Shown: positions 15,025 through 25,085, counted from the first letter of the stretch. The stretch is 64,000 bases of DNA from a bacterium (GCA_023663725.1 JAMPGX010000005.1:177301-241300); one strand, 5' to 3'. Notes: a model not told the origin generated them from the sequence alone. Translations and numbers: made by a program.

Positions 15025-16227
15025 ATGACCAAATCAGAGTATATGAAGGAGCTGCAGGAGGGTTTACGCCGCTATAATGTGTCAGTGGAGAGGGAGATAC
15101 TGGAGGATTACGAGCAGCATTTTGCCGAGGGACTGGCGCATGGGCGCACGGAGGAGGAGATTATCGACGAGTTGGGCAGTATAGAGGATATGCTGCAGGA
15201 ATTCTCTGAGGATGATCTGAAGCAGGAGATAGAGAAAGTCGAGATGCAGGCCAGCCAGAGCAACAGCTATCAGCACTGCTATCGCGAGGTGGTGATAGAC
15301 GCACTGCTGGCAGATGTGGTGATCTGCGATGCAAAGGACGATCAGATTCGGGTTGACTATGAGAACAGGGGCAGCAAGGCGCAGAAGCTGAAGTACTATT
15401 TTTACCAGTATGACAAGGACGGCGTGTTTTATGCCGGAGTCAAGGAGAAAAAGGGCGTCGATCTGGGAACTGGCGCGCTGAGGGGACTGTTCTCGCAGAT
15501 GAATTGGTCCGGCGGCGATATTGATCTGCGGATCGAGATTCCGGCAGGCATCCCTGTTTTAAGAGTTCATACCACCAGCGGCGACCAGGAGATTCAGGAT
15601 ATCCGGATTGGAGAGCTGGAGGCACAGTGCTCCAGCGGTGATCTGGAGATTAAAGGCGCCGCCTGCGATAAGCTTTGTGCCAGAACCAGCAGCGGCGACA
15701 TGGAGGTATCTCGCGTTCATATGGATGCGCAGAAGGATACCAGTATAGAACTGTATACGACCAGCGGCAATATGGAGATAGGGGAGCTGGTCACATCCCA
15801 TATGTGTGTACAGACGGGCAGCGGCGACGTAGAGGCCAGGGAACTCCAGATCGGCAATCTGAAAATGCAGGCCGACAGCGGAGAGATAGGGCTGGAGCAT
15901 GTGCAGGGCAGCTTGATACGGCTGCAAACCGGCAGCGGAGAGATACGGGGCCGTGATATCCAGGGGGAGGAGCTGGCTGCGGGAGCCGGAAGCGGTGATG
16001 TGTCGATTCAGGCCAATGTCAAGACATATGATCTCAAGACGGGAAGCGGCGACATATGCGCAGATCTGGGAATGGTTGAGGGAGCTACCATTGAGACTCG
16101 CACCGCGAGCGGTGATGTGTCGCTGCGGGGCGATGAGATATCAGGCTTCCGTGACAGATACACCTATGGAAGCGGCGCCTGCCAGGTAAAAATCACGACC
16201 GGAAGCGGAGATATACGCGTCAGTTAA
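15025..16227 (+). CDS. DUF1700 + DUF4097 protein
   Basis: This 400-residue protein has an N-terminal helical DUF1700-like segment (TKSEYMKELQEGLRRYNVSV.., EEEIIDELGS, residues 1-75). From about residue 90 a DUF4097-like beta-solenoid is built of recurrent T/GSGD/GSGE steps (TTSGDQEI, SSGDLEI, GSGDVEA, GSGEIRG, GSGDICA). No signal peptide or clear transmembrane helix separates the parts, although family members often have one. I took the ATG with AGGAAGGAG upstream rather than an upstream GTG at 15004. It lies directly after padR, and the pair probably forms one transcription unit. The biochemical function of DUF4097 is not known. Confidence 0.85.
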   Translation: MTKSEYMKELQEGLRRYNVSVEREILEDYEQHFAEGLAHGRTEEEIIDELGSIEDMLQEFSEDDLKQEIEKVEMQASQSNSYQHCYREVVIDALLADVVICDAKDDQIRVDYENRGSKAQKLKYYFYQYDKDGVFYAGVKEKKGVDLGTGALRGLFSQMNWSGGDIDLRIEIPAGIPVLRVHTTSGDQEIQDIRIGELEAQCSSGDLEIKGAACDKLCARTSSGDMEVSRVHMDAQKDTSIELYTTSGNMEIGELVTSHMCVQTGSGDVEARELQIGNLKMQADSGEIGLEHVQGSLIRLQTGSGEIRGRDIQGEELAAGAGSGDVSIQANVKTYDLKTGSGDICADLGMVEGATIETRTASGDVSLRGDEISGFRDRYTYGSGACQVKITTGSGDIRVS

Positions 16228-16331
16228 TGTCCAAATATTTCAGATGCAACTGGCTCTTCCCGAAATGGATAAGATGTGCTATACTGACTGTATTCCTAAC
16301 AAAAGTCCAGACTCAGATGCGGGAGAGTACA

Positions 16332-17315
16332 GTGAATTATATTATTTTAGACCTGGAATGGAACCAGAGCAGCACCGGAAAGGAGCCGGAGGCGGCAACA
16401 TTGCCCTTCGAGATCATTGAGATCGGTGCGATCAAGTTAAATCATGAGAGGATCATGATCAGCGAGTTCAGTCAGCTGATTCGGCCCACCGTATATCATC
16501 GGATGCACAGGATCACCAGCAGACTGATTCATATGCGCATGGAAGAGCTGGAGAGAGGGAAACCTTTTACTCAGGTGGCATCAGAGTTCCTGCAGTGGTG
16601 TGGGGACGACTATATCTTTTGTACCTGGGGTCCTCTGGACCTGACGGAGCTTCAACGCAACTTCCGATACTACGGTATGGAGCCGCTCGCCAGAGGGCCG
16701 ATAGCTTTTCTGGACGTTCAGAAGCTATTCAGCATTGCCTATGAGGACCGCAAGAGTCGGCGGGCGCTGGAATGGGCGGTGGACTATCTGGAGATCGAGA
16801 AGGATATTCCCTTTCACAGGGCTTTCAGCGATGCCTATTATACCGCCAAGGTGCTGGCTTCGATTGAGGATGCAGGGGTACTTAAAAATGTGTCCTATGA
16901 TGTGTTTATGCCCCCCTCCTGTCGTGAGGAGGAGGTCAGGGTGCAGTTTGACACCTATTTTAAGTATATTTCTCGTACTTTTCCGGACAAGCAGGCGGCG
17001 TTGACAGATCGGGAGGTCAGCTCCAGCAAGTGTTATCTGTGCCACCGCAACCTGCGCAAGAAGGTGAAATGGTTTACGCCCAACGGACGTCACTATTATT
17101 GCGTTGCCTTTTGCGAGAAGCACGGTTACCTCAAATGTAAGAATCGCATTCACAAGACGGAGGATGGGCAGGTATATGTGGTGAAGACGACTCGCTTTAT
17201 CTCACCTGAGGAGATGGAGAAACTCGTTGAGCGTCGCGACCGTGCCCGTAAGCTGCATAGCCGTTCGCGCAAGGCATCTGATAAGGCGGCCGGAATAAGA
17301 GGATATATTTCATGA
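16332..17315 (+). CDS. DnaQ-like 3'-5' exonuclease with C-terminal Cys cluster
   Basis: This 327-residue protein has the DEDD exonuclease signature: ILDLEWNQ (Asp, Glu), the FEIIEIGAIKL segment, TWGPLDLTEL, and HRAFSDAYYTAKVL (His, Asp). Residues about 235-290 hold CYLCHRNLRKK, YYCVAFCEKHGYLKC, a zinc-ribbon-like arrangement not part of the usual exonuclease fold. I chose GTG at 16332 because GGGAG is 6 nt upstream; the frame extends to 16227, but that extension has no ribosome site. An extended -10 (TGCTATACT, 16277-16285) precedes it. It overlaps the next gene by 4 bp. The substrate, DNA or RNA, is undetermined. Confidence 0.8.
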   Translation: MNYIILDLEWNQSSTGKEPEAATLPFEIIEIGAIKLNHERIMISEFSQLIRPTVYHRMHRITSRLIHMRMEELERGKPFTQVASEFLQWCGDDYIFCTWGPLDLTELQRNFRYYGMEPLARGPIAFLDVQKLFSIAYEDRKSRRALEWAVDYLEIEKDIPFHRAFSDAYYTAKVLASIEDAGVLKNVSYDVFMPPSCREEEVRVQFDTYFKYISRTFPDKQAALTDREVSSSKCYLCHRNLRKKVKWFTPNGRHYYCVAFCEKHGYLKCKNRIHKTEDGQVYVVKTTRFISPEEMEKLVERRDRARKLHSRSRKASDKAAGIRGYIS

Positions 17316-19099
17316 AGAATAAGCTATTGTCAACAACCGTCAGGCGCAGGCATATCTGCGTCTGGCTGGCGTGTCTGGCTCTGCTTTGCGGCGTTTGTGA
17401 GCCTGCTTACGCGACATCCAGACAGGAGGTTATCCAGGCGCAGCAGGAGATGCCTGTCGAGAGCAATGAGATTCCGGGCTGGCCAGTGGGACCGACGGTC
17501 ACGGCGGAATCTGCTATTCTGATGGAAGCCGAGACCGGCGCTATCCTGTACGCCAAAAATATTCACGCCAGGCAGTATCCGGCCAGTACCACCAAGATAC
17601 TGACCACATTGATAGCCATGGAGCAATGCTCTCTGGACGAGTGGGTCACTTTTTCCAAAGACGCCATCTATGACACGCCCTCCGACAGCAATCATATTGC
17701 CATGGACGTGGGACAACAGCTGACGATGGAGGACTGCCTGAATGCAATCCTGATTCGTTCGGCCAATGAAGTCTCATTTGCCGTGGCGGAGCATATCACC
17801 GGCACGAGCTGGCAGGATTTTGCGGAGATCATGAACAGGCGGGCCCAGGAGCTGGGATGCGTCGATTCGCATTTTGTCAATCCCAACGGCCTGCCGGATG
17901 AAAACCACTATACCTCCGCCTATGATCTGGCGATGATAGGCAGGGCTTTTTTTGCCAATGAGGTGCTGTGCAGGATGTCCATGACTCCGAGATTGCATAT
18001 CCTGCCCAACGATCATATGCCCTATGAAAAATTGGAGAATTCCAAAATTGAGATGCTGCCGGGAAAAACCTATGCCTATGACGGACTGATCGGCGTCAAG
18101 ACAGGATATACCAATGCGGCCCGAAGCACGCTGGTATCCTGCGCGGAGCGGGACGGCCTGAAGCTGATCTGCGTCGTGCTCAAGGACGAGGCGCCGGCGC
18201 AATATGAGGACACTATTGCCCTATTCAATTATGGTTTTGGCAACTTTGCAAGAGTCAATGTCTCACAGGTGGAGACAAAATACAATATTGAAGGTACAGG
18301 TTTTTTCTACGAGCAGCATGACATATTTGGCGATTCACGGCCCTTGCTGTCTCTGAACCAGGATGCATATATTGTGATGCCTCGAACAGTGGATTTTGAT
18401 GATATTGCGTCTGTCATCAACTATGACGCGGCGGATGAGGGACAGGCTGCCGTCATTGAGTACAGCTATCAGGGAGTGGCGCTGGGCAATGTCTCCGTCG
18501 ATCTGGCGGCGCCTAAGGAGGGCTATAGCTTTGAAAGCGGTATGCTGGACGGGGAGGAGAAGGAGGCGGCGAACAAGGAAAGTCCGACAGTTATCTTTGT
18601 CAATGTGATAAAAGTGCTCAAGTGGGTGGGAATTGTTGTGGCAGCCTTATTATTTCTTGGAGTGGCTCTGCATTTTCTCAAGAATTTCCGATTTCCTGCG
18701 CGGCGTACCAATACAAGGCGGAGCTGGGAGAAGGACCGCCGCAGATATCATCATGAGGAATACGAGGACAGCTCAGAGGATGATGCCAGACAACAGCATC
18801 GGCGGAGAGTGAGAGAGGCGCGCCGCAGACAGGCCCACCTGGAGAGTGAGGAGGACTTTGAGTCGACATATGAGCAGCAGCACCGGCAGAGAGTGAAGGA
18901 GGCGCGCCGCAGACAGGCCCGCATGGAGTATGAGGAGGACACTGAGCCGACGTTTGAGCAGTTGCGCAGGCGGAGCGCGAGAGAGGCGCGCCGCAGGCAG
19001 GCCCGCATGGAGTATGAGGAGAGCCCTGAGCTGACATTTGAGCAGCTGCGCAGGCAGCAGGCCAGAGAGTCACGTCACCGGCGGCAAAAAGACAGATAA
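17312..19099 (+). CDS. D-alanyl-D-alanine carboxypeptidase (DacF/PBP5-like) with charged C-terminal tail
   Basis: This 595-residue protein has a signal peptide (about 1-35) and a low-molecular-mass penicillin-binding protein domain. The catalytic motifs are STTK (Ser92-Lys95), SAN (Ser150) and KTG (Lys263). It trims the terminal D-Ala from peptidoglycan stem peptides outside the membrane. Unlike most relatives it ends with a transmembrane helix (about 432-456) and about 140 residues of Arg/Glu-rich sequence made of 28-residue repeats containing EARRRQAR. The tail would be cytoplasmic if the enzyme is outside. The start overlaps the exonuclease stop (ATGA), indicating translational coupling. 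Confidence 0.93.
   Translation: MKNKLLSTTVRRRHICVWLACLALLCGVCEPAYATSRQEVIQAQQEMPVESNEIPGWPVGPTVTAESAILMEAETGAILYAKNIHARQYPASTTKILTTLIAMEQCSLDEWVTFSKDAIYDTPSDSNHIAMDVGQQLTMEDCLNAILIRSANEVSFAVAEHITGTSWQDFAEIMNRRAQELGCVDSHFVNPNGLPDENHYTSAYDLAMIGRAFFANEVLCRMSMTPRLHILPNDHMPYEKLENSKIEMLPGKTYAYDGLIGVKTGYTNAARSTLVSCAERDGLKLICVVLKDEAPAQYEDTIALFNYGFGNFARVNVSQVETKYNIEGTGFFYEQHDIFGDSRPLLSLNQDAYIVMPRTVDFDDIASVINYDAADEGQAAVIEYSYQGVALGNVSVDLAAPKEGYSFESGMLDGEEKEAANKESPTVIFVNVIKVLKWVGIVVAALLFLGVALHFLKNFRFPARRTNTRRSWEKDRRRYHHEEYEDSSEDDARQQHRRRVREARRRQAHLESEEDFESTYEQQHRQRVKEARRRQARMEYEEDTEPTFEQLRRRSAREARRRQARMEYEESPELTFEQLRRQQARESRHRRQKDR
18812..19080 (+). repeat. 84-bp tandem repeats in the carboxypeptidase tail
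   Basis: GAGGCGCGCCGCAGRCAGGCC-like blocks recur at 18815, 18899 and 18983, with a diverged one at 19067, an exact 84-bp period (28 codons). The repeat keeps the frame and encodes alternating basic and acidic segments. Confidence 0.85.
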
Positions 19100-19114
19100 C
19101 AGGAGAGAGATAAG

Positions 19115-19759
19115 ATGCGTTTGCGGAATATAACTGGCTCCAGAGAGATCATTGCAGAGAGCGCCTACGTGGTGCATGACGAGCAGAGCCATCGGGGAGC
19201 CTGGCGGGAGCTCCTGGGAGATGACAGTCCCATTCATATCGAGATTGGCATGGGAAAGGGAAAGTTTATCTACACCATGGCCCGACAGCATCCGGATATC
19301 CATTATATCGGAATTGAAAAATATTCCAGCGTGCTGCTGCGGGCCATTCAGAAGATGGAGGGGGAAGAATTGCCCAATCTGCGTTTCATCCGGATGGACG
19401 CGGAGCAGATAGCGAGTGTGTTTGCCCCTGGGGAGGTGGACCGGATCTATCTGAATTTCTCCGATCCCTGGCCCAAGGACAGACATGCGGCGCGCAGACT
19501 TCCCTCGCGCCAGTTCCTGGCCAGATATGACGCGATCCTGAAGGCGTCCGGAGAACTGGAGTTCAAGACAGATAACAGGGAACTGTTCGATTTTGCGGTG
19601 GAGGAATTGGAACCGGCGGGCTGGAAAATTAAGGTCCTTACCTATGATCTGCACAGCGACGCGGTATTGATGGAGGGAAATGTCATGACGGAGTATGAGG
19701 AAAAATTCTCCGCCATGGGCAATCCCATCTATAAATATATTATTTATCGGGAAAAATAA
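19115..19759 (+). CDS. trmB: tRNA (guanine-N7-)-methyltransferase
   Basis: This 214-residue SAM methyltransferase is of the TrmB family. The motifs are IHIEIGMGKGKFI (SAM-binding loop), YIGIEKYSSV, LNFSDPWPKDRHAARRL (the diagnostic FSDPWPK block) and LEFKTDN. It methylates G46 in the tRNA variable loop. The start is supported by AGGAGAGAG 7 nt upstream. It follows the carboxypeptidase by 15 bp and precedes trxA by 45 bp, likely in one operon. Length and motifs are normal. Confidence 0.95.
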   Translation: MRLRNITGSREIIAESAYVVHDEQSHRGAWRELLGDDSPIHIEIGMGKGKFIYTMARQHPDIHYIGIEKYSSVLLRAIQKMEGEELPNLRFIRMDAEQIASVFAPGEVDRIYLNFSDPWPKDRHAARRLPSRQFLARYDAILKASGELEFKTDNRELFDFAVEELEPAGWKIKVLTYDLHSDAVLMEGNVMTEYEEKFSAMGNPIYKYIIYREK

Positions 19760-19804
19760 GTCGAGAGAAGCCGGCGGATGCCGGACAGACAAGGAGGAAA
19801 AACG

Positions 19805-20116
19805 ATGCAGTTTACGACAACCAATTTTGAGACGGAAGTATTGCAGGCACAGGGTCCTGTGCTGGTGGATTTCTACGCGGACTGGTGCGGGCCGTGCAAG
19901 ATGATGGCTCCGCTGGTAGAGCGTATGGCCGAGAAGTACGCCGGACAGATCAAGATCGGCAAGCTGAATGTTGAGGATAGTATGGAGATCTCTGACAAAT
20001 ACAATGTGAGGAATATCCCTACGTTCATCTTCTTCAAGGACGGAAAGCCGGCCGCCACCTATGTGGGCGGAATGTCCGCCACGGATCTGGAGGAGAAGAT
20101 CAAGGCATTTATCTGA
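19805..20116 (+). CDS. trxA: Thioredoxin
   Basis: This 103-residue thioredoxin has the active site WCGPC at about residues 28-32, the cis-proline segment NIPTFIFFKDG, and the terminal YVGG..L helix. It is a cytoplasmic dithiol reductant for ribonucleotide reductase, peroxidases and repair enzymes. AAGGAGG is 7 nt before the ATG; the longer frame from 19778 has no ribosome site. It is tightly placed between trmB and the YitT gene. Confidence 0.96.
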   Translation: MQFTTTNFETEVLQAQGPVLVDFYADWCGPCKMMAPLVERMAEKYAGQIKIGKLNVEDSMEISDKYNVRNIPTFIFFKDGKPAATYVGGMSATDLEEKIKAFI

Positions 20117-20144
20117 AGCATTACTTTTGACGGGGGATGTGAGA

Positions 20145-21032
20145 ATGGAAGCGCTTAAGGATAAGCGGCTGCTGGCCTATGAGGGCAGGCGCACTCTGGT
20201 GGCAATGTTTGGAGCGTTGGTCTATGCCGTAGGCACCAACTTGTTTATTGTGCCGTCGGGCCTGTACAGCAGCGGAGTCATGGGCCTGTGCCAGATACTG
20301 CGCACCGTGCTGGTGGAATATCTGTATTTGAACCTGGGCAGCACGGATATCGCCGGTATGATTTACTATGTGATCAATATTCCCATCTTTATTGTCGGAT
20401 ATCGGAAAATGGGCAAAAAGTTCCTGCTGAAAACCCTTGTCTGCGTCACTGTGATGTCAGGCGCCATGGCCGTCATTCCGGTGACGCAGATCGTGGAGGA
20501 TACCATGATGGCCTGTGTGGTCGGCGGAATTATCTGCGGAGCAGGCGTGGGAATCCTGCTGCGCATGGGAGCCTCCGGCGGCGGTATGGATATTGTGGGC
20601 ATGATTCTGGTGAAATGGAAGCAGGATTTCAGCGTAGGAAAGGTCACGCTGATCATGAATCTCGTGCTCTACAGCGCCTGCGTATTCCTCTTTGACGTGG
20701 AGACGGCGCTCTATTCGGTGATCAATGCGGCGGTGTATTCCGTGGCCATGGACAGGCTCCATGCCCAGAACATCAATGTGGAGGTCAATATTATCACGAA
20801 GATCAGCTCGCAGGAGCTGGAGAGGGAAGTGTTCTCGGAGTTGGGGCGTGGCATCACCAAATGGAAGACCATGGGCGCATACACCCATGAGGAGTCCCAC
20901 ATCCTCTATATCATGATGTCCAAATACGAGGTGCATCAGCTGAAAGCCATCGTCCATAAATACGATCCCCAGGCGTTTATCGTTATTAACGAGGGAGTAC
21001 ATGTGGAGGGAAATTATCTGAAAAAGTTATAG
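20145..21032 (+). CDS. YitT family membrane protein (DUF161/DUF2179)
   Basis: This 295-residue protein has five or six hydrophobic helices in the first 200 residues (GALVYAVGTNLFIVPSGLYS is the typical first helix of YitT proteins; GASGGGMDIVGMIL is the conserved loop). A cytoplasmic DUF2179 domain (about 220-295, ending EGNYLKKL) follows. The start was taken at the ATG preceded by GGGGGATGTGAG; the longer frame overlaps trxA and is not supported. The function is unknown, though the family is sometimes linked to transport. Convergent with the next gene with only 5 bp between the stops, and no terminator hairpin was seen. Confidence 0.9.
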   Translation: MEALKDKRLLAYEGRRTLVAMFGALVYAVGTNLFIVPSGLYSSGVMGLCQILRTVLVEYLYLNLGSTDIAGMIYYVINIPIFIVGYRKMGKKFLLKTLVCVTVMSGAMAVIPVTQIVEDTMMACVVGGIICGAGVGILLRMGASGGGMDIVGMILVKWKQDFSVGKVTLIMNLVLYSACVFLFDVETALYSVINAAVYSVAMDRLHAQNINVEVNIITKISSQELEREVFSELGRGITKWKTMGAYTHEESHILYIMMSKYEVHQLKAIVHKYDPQAFIVINEGVHVEGNYLKKL

Positions 21033-21037
21033 CCGCT

Positions 21038-22522
21038 TTAATTGTGGTAGAGACCGCCCGATTCATACTCCGGTTCACAGGTCAGGTTCACACCCAGCTT
21101 GCGCAGCACATTCTTGTCTACCTGAGAAAGGATCACGCTGGAGTGTACCTCGGAGCCCCTGAGCTTTTGCAGCTGCTTGACAGCTCTGTCAGCCATGGCG
21201 TCCGTCGTAGCGCAGATCGACAGTGCGATCAGGATCTCATCCGTGTGCAGACGGGGATTGCGATTGCCCAGATGCTCTGTTTTCAGCTCCTGAATGGGAC
21301 CGATGGTGTCGGGCGAGATCAATTGGACCTCGTCGGGAATGCCGGCCAATACCTTCAATGCGTTGAGCAGCATAGCGGAGGAAGCGCCCAACAGTTCGCT
21401 GGTCTTGCCGGTAATAATCCGGTCGTCCGGCAGCTGGATAGCAGCAGCGGGCTTGCCAGTGGCCGCTGCCTTGACCTTGGCGGCGCTGACAACCGGACGG
21501 TCATCTACGGTGATGCCGGCCTGCTTCATCAACAGCTCCAGCTTCAGAATCTGCTCATCATCCGCACTGCCCTGACGCTTTTCGCACAGGGTGGCGTAGT
21601 ACCTGCGGATAATCTCCTGGCAGGAGGCCTCCCTGCAGGCGTCGTCATCAATAATGCCGTATCCGGCCATGTTGACACCCATGTCGGTCGGAGACTTGTA
21701 GGGGGATTCCCCCATGATTTTTTCAAACATGGCGCTGAGTACAGGAAAGATTTCCACATCTCGGTTATAGTTGATCGTGGTCTCACCGTAGGCCTCCAGA
21801 TGGAAGGGGTCAATCATATTGACATCATTCAAGTCCGCAGTTGCCGCCTCATAAGCCAGATTAACCGGATGCTTTAGGGGCAGATTCCAGATCGGAAAAG
21901 TCTCATACTTAGCATAACCGGCATTGATGCCCCTTTTGTGCTCATGGTATAGCTGTGAAAGGCAGGTGGCCATCTTGCCGCTGCCGGGTCCGGGGGCGGT
22001 GATTACCACCAGCTCGCGGGAGGTTTCAATATATTCGTTGCGCCCGTAGCCCTCGTCGCTTACGATCAGGGGAATGTTGGAGGGGTATCCGGGAATCGGG
22101 TAGTGCCGATACACCTTCATGCCCAGAGATTCGAGCTTTTTCTGATACGCGATGGCGCTGGGCTGCTCGGTGAAATGCGTCAGGCAGACACTTCCCACGT
22201 ACAGACCATAGCCCCGAAAGGCATCGATTAACCGCAGCACGTCCACATCATAGGTGATGCCCAGATCGGAGCGGATTTTGTTCTTTTCGATGTCCGCCGC
22301 GTTGATGACGATGACGATCTCAGCCTGATCCCGCAGCTGAGTCAGCATATTGATCTTGCTGTCCGGTTTGAAGCCGGGCAGAACTCTGGAAGCGTGATAA
22401 TCATCAAAGAGCTTGCCGCCGAATTCCAGATAGAGCTTGCCACCGAAAGCGGCGATGCGCTCTCTGATCCGTTCAGACTGCATCATCAGATATTTGTCGT
22501 TGTCAAAACCGGTCTTATTCAT
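21038..22522 (-). CDS. DUF1846 family protein
   Basis: This protein of about 494 residues belongs to the large cytoplasmic DUF1846 family found in Firmicutes and Actinobacteria. Characteristic stretches are LYLEFGGKLFDDYHASRVLP near the N-terminus, a nucleotide-binding-like VVITAPGPGSGKMATCLSQL around residue 180, and MGVNMAGYGIIDDDACREAS. The P-loop-like GPGSGK suggests nucleotide binding, but no activity is established in the family to my knowledge. AGGAGGT precedes the internal ATG at 22522; an open frame continues 37 codons further up to 22633 without a ribosome site. It is divergent from ftsH. Confidence 0.9.
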   Translation of the reverse strand: MNKTGFDNDKYLMMQSERIRERIAAFGGKLYLEFGGKLFDDYHASRVLPGFKPDSKINMLTQLRDQAEIVIVINAADIEKNKIRSDLGITYDVDVLRLIDAFRGYGLYVGSVCLTHFTEQPSAIAYQKKLESLGMKVYRHYPIPGYPSNIPLIVSDEGYGRNEYIETSRELVVITAPGPGSGKMATCLSQLYHEHKRGINAGYAKYETFPIWNLPLKHPVNLAYEAATADLNDVNMIDPFHLEAYGETTINYNRDVEIFPVLSAMFEKIMGESPYKSPTDMGVNMAGYGIIDDDACREASCQEIIRRYYATLCEKRQGSADDEQILKLELLMKQAGITVDDRPVVSAAKVKAAATGKPAAAIQLPDDRIITGKTSELLGASSAMLLNALKVLAGIPDEVQLISPDTIGPIQELKTEHLGNRNPRLHTDEILIALSICATTDAMADRAVKQLQKLRGSEVHSSVILSQVDKNVLRKLGVNLTCEPEYESGGLYHN

Positions 22523-22665
22523 GGGTTCCCGTACCTCCTGCAAGCTCTTTGCTTTTCTATCCGTATTGGACGTTTCACGCCCATCATCTCTATCATACCG
22601 AAAAAGAAAAGTGAAATCAAGATATTGAGGCATGAAATCTTTATAAATCTTTTAGAGATCGGCTA

Positions 22666-22694
22666 TTGATTTATGTTTTGGGAATCCCTATAAT
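22666..22694 (+). promoter_or_regulatory. Promoter of ftsH
   Basis: TTGATT (22666-22671) and TATAAT (22689-22694) are separated by 17 bp. The leader to the ftsH start is about 120 nt, with no strong hairpin recognised. Confidence 0.75.
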
Positions 22695-22821
22695 AGAATA
22701 CATGTGGACTTATACTGACAAACGCTGAAATCATCCGATTTCTGTCTGGTACATGTCGCATGATCGGGCGATATGCGCCGGACGAAAAGGATAATTTATC
22801 CGTAAATACAGAAAGGATTTT

Positions 22822-25074
22822 ATGGTCAATCAGATGAGTAATTATAATGACAACGGTCCCGGAAACGGCAATAACAATGCGGGCTCTGGAGGAAATGGCA
22901 GCAATAACGGTAACAATGGTGGCAATCGGAAACCGGAGCGTCCCAGCATCATGGCGATCCTGATGTGCGTTTTGATGAGCATCTTTTTGCTCAGCATACT
23001 ATGGACGCTTTTCTTTGGCAAAAGCGCCAATGAGATTGAGGTGCCATACTCCACCTTTATCGAAAGAATGGAGGCAGATCAGATCAAGTCCGTGGAACTC
23101 AGCGGAGAGACCATAACCTTCAAGCTCAAGGACAATGTGCGGGATGAATCTGCTCCAGTGCTGTACGATCTGGCAATGTCCAGGAAGATAGATATAGAGT
23201 ATCAGACGTTGCAGATCGAGAACACGGAGACTGTAACGCAGAGAGCGCTGGAACATGGGGTGGAGGTCTATGGCGTATCCACCAGCGTGGGTGAGTGGAT
23301 CATGCAGATCTTGATGACGCTGGTGCTGCCTCTGGTGCTGATGTGGATTCTGCTTGGCTTTCTGTTCCGGAGAATGGGGGGCAGCGGCGGTCCTATGGGC
23401 GTGGGCAAGAGCAATGCCAAGGTGTATGTACAGAAGGAGACAGGTGTGACCTTTGCGGATGTGGCCGGTGAGGACGAGGCCAAGGAATCCCTGGTGGAGG
23501 TGGTGGATTTTCTGCACAATCCGGGCAGATACGCCAAGATTGGCGCCAAGCTTCCCAAGGGCGCCCTGCTGGTGGGACCTCCTGGAACAGGTAAGACTTT
23601 ATTGGCCAGAGCGGTTGCTGGTGAGGCTCATGTACCGTTTTTCTCCCTGACCGGATCTGACTTTATTGAACTGTATGTAGGCGTGGGCGCCAGCAGGGTG
23701 CGCGATCTCTTCAAGGAGGCCACCAGGAATGCCCCCTGCATTATCTTCATTGATGAGATTGACGCCATCGGGCGCAGTCGGGACTCCAAGTATGGCGGCG
23801 GCAATGAGGAGCGGGAGCAGACGCTGAATCAGCTTCTCTCCGAGATGGATGGCTTTGACAGCTCCAAGGGTATATTGATCCTGGCGGCCACCAACCGGCC
23901 GGAGATTCTGGATAAGGCCCTGCTGCGTCCCGGGCGGTTTGACCGGCGGATTATCGTGGATAAGCCGGATCTGAAGGGTCGAGTGGATATCCTGAAGGTG
24001 CATTCCAAGGATGTGAAGATGGACGAGACGGTCGATCTGGACGCAATCGCGCTGGCTACCAGCGGCGCGGTCGGCTCTGACCTGGCCAATATGATCAACG
24101 AGGCCGCGATCAACGCGGTCAAGGAGAGTCGGGAATATGTGTGCCAGAAGGACCTGTTTAACGCAGTGGAACAGGTGCTGGTGGGCAAGGAGAAAAAGGA
24201 TCGCATCATGAGCAAGGAGGAGCGGCGTATCGTGTCCTATCATGAGGTGGGTCATGCTCTGATCAGCGCTCTTCAGAAGAATTCCGAGCCGGTGCAGAAG
24301 ATTACGATCGTGCCGCGCACCATGGGGGCGCTGGGCTATGTGATGCAGGTGCCGGAGGAGGAGAAATACCTGAACACGGAGGCGGAGCTGCGGGACATGC
24401 TCGTGAGTCTGGTGGGCGGTCGGGCCGCGGAGGAGATCGTGTTTGAGACAGTGACCACGGGCGCGGCCAACGACATTGAGAAGGCCACCAACATCGCCAG
24501 AGCCATGGTGACGGAGTACGGCATGAGCAAGAAGTTTGGTCTGATTGGGCTGGCCTCCATGCAGAACAAATATCTGGACAGCGCCGCAACGCTGAACTGT
24601 AGTGATGCTACGGCCGCGGACGTCGACGCGGAGGTGGTCGCGATACTGAAGGAGAGCTATGACAAAGCGCTGGAGCTGCTCGGGGAAAATCGGGAGCTGA
24701 TGGATAAGCTGGCGGAATATCTGATCGAGAAAGAGACGATCACGGGCAAGGAGTTCATGGAGATATTTCGCAGGGAGAAGGGCTTGCCCGCTCCCGAGGA
24801 GAAGCCGTCCAAGGGCGGAGATGTGAGCTCCACGGTGGACGAGCTGATCACCGACGACACGGCTCACAGCCAGGATGGGCAGAGGGCAGGCAACGAGCAG
24901 GGGACTGTAGTACCGCAGGTTGTCGTGCCAGAGATGCCTACGATTTCGGGCGCGGAAGAGCAACAGACGTCGGATCGACAGTCAGGAGAGGCGGAAACGC
25001 CTGAGAACAGGCCGTGGCCTCCGCAGCAGCCTCCTGCGGGATCGGCGGGGCGTTTCTCGGGCGGAAGCCTGTAG
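22822..25074 (+). CDS. ftsH: ATP-dependent zinc metalloprotease FtsH
   Basis: This 750-residue membrane AAA protease has an unusual Asn/Gly-rich N-terminus (residues 5-35), TM1 (about 38-60), an extracytoplasmic domain, TM2 (about 155-178), the AAA module with Walker A GPPGTGKT and Walker [23 protein letters not shown], and the zinc site HEVGH. A C-terminal Pro/Gln/Glu-rich tail (about 660-750) is longer than usual. It degrades misfolded membrane proteins and regulators. ATG has AAAGG at 6 nt. HflK/HflC, its usual partners in Gram-negative bacteria, are also in this window at 52.1-54.0 kb. Confidence 0.97.
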   Translation: MVNQMSNYNDNGPGNGNNNAGSGGNGSNNGNNGGNRKPERPSIMAILMCVLMSIFLLSILWTLFFGKSANEIEVPYSTFIERMEADQIKSVELSGETITFKLKDNVRDESAPVLYDLAMSRKIDIEYQTLQIENTETVTQRALEHGVEVYGVSTSVGEWIMQILMTLVLPLVLMWILLGFLFRRMGGSGGPMGVGKSNAKVYVQKETGVTFADVAGEDEAKESLVEVVDFLHNPGRYAKIGAKLPKGALLVGPPGTGKTLLARAVAGEAHVPFFSLTGSDFIELYVGVGASRVRDLFKEATRNAPCIIFIDEIDAIGRSRDSKYGGGNEEREQTLNQLLSEMDGFDSSKGILILAATNRPEILDKALLRPGRFDRRIIVDKPDLKGRVDILKVHSKDVKMDETVDLDAIALATSGAVGSDLANMINEAAINAVKESREYVCQKDLFNAVEQVLVGKEKKDRIMSKEERRIVSYHEVGHALISALQKNSEPVQKITIVPRTMGALGYVMQVPEEEKYLNTEAELRDMLVSLVGGRAAEEIVFETVTTGAANDIEKATNIARAMVTEYGMSKKFGLIGLASMQNKYLDSAATLNCSDATAADVDAEVVAILKESYDKALELLGENRELMDKLAEYLIEKETITGKEFMEIFRREKGLPAPEEKPSKGGDVSSTVDELITDDTAHSQDGQRAGNEQGTVVPQVVVPEMPTISGAEEQQTSDRQSGEAETPENRPWPPQQPPAGSAGRFSGGSL

Positions 25075-25085
25075 GCGGTATAGGA

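Noticed and set aside
18812-19080. Tandem repeats considered as a CRISPR or minisatellite insertion
   Set aside because: The 84-bp units keep the reading frame of the carboxypeptidase tail and have no spacers.
23599-24963. 454-codon frame opposite ftsH
   Set aside because: It is an antisense shadow of a strongly conserved gene with GC-biased third positions.
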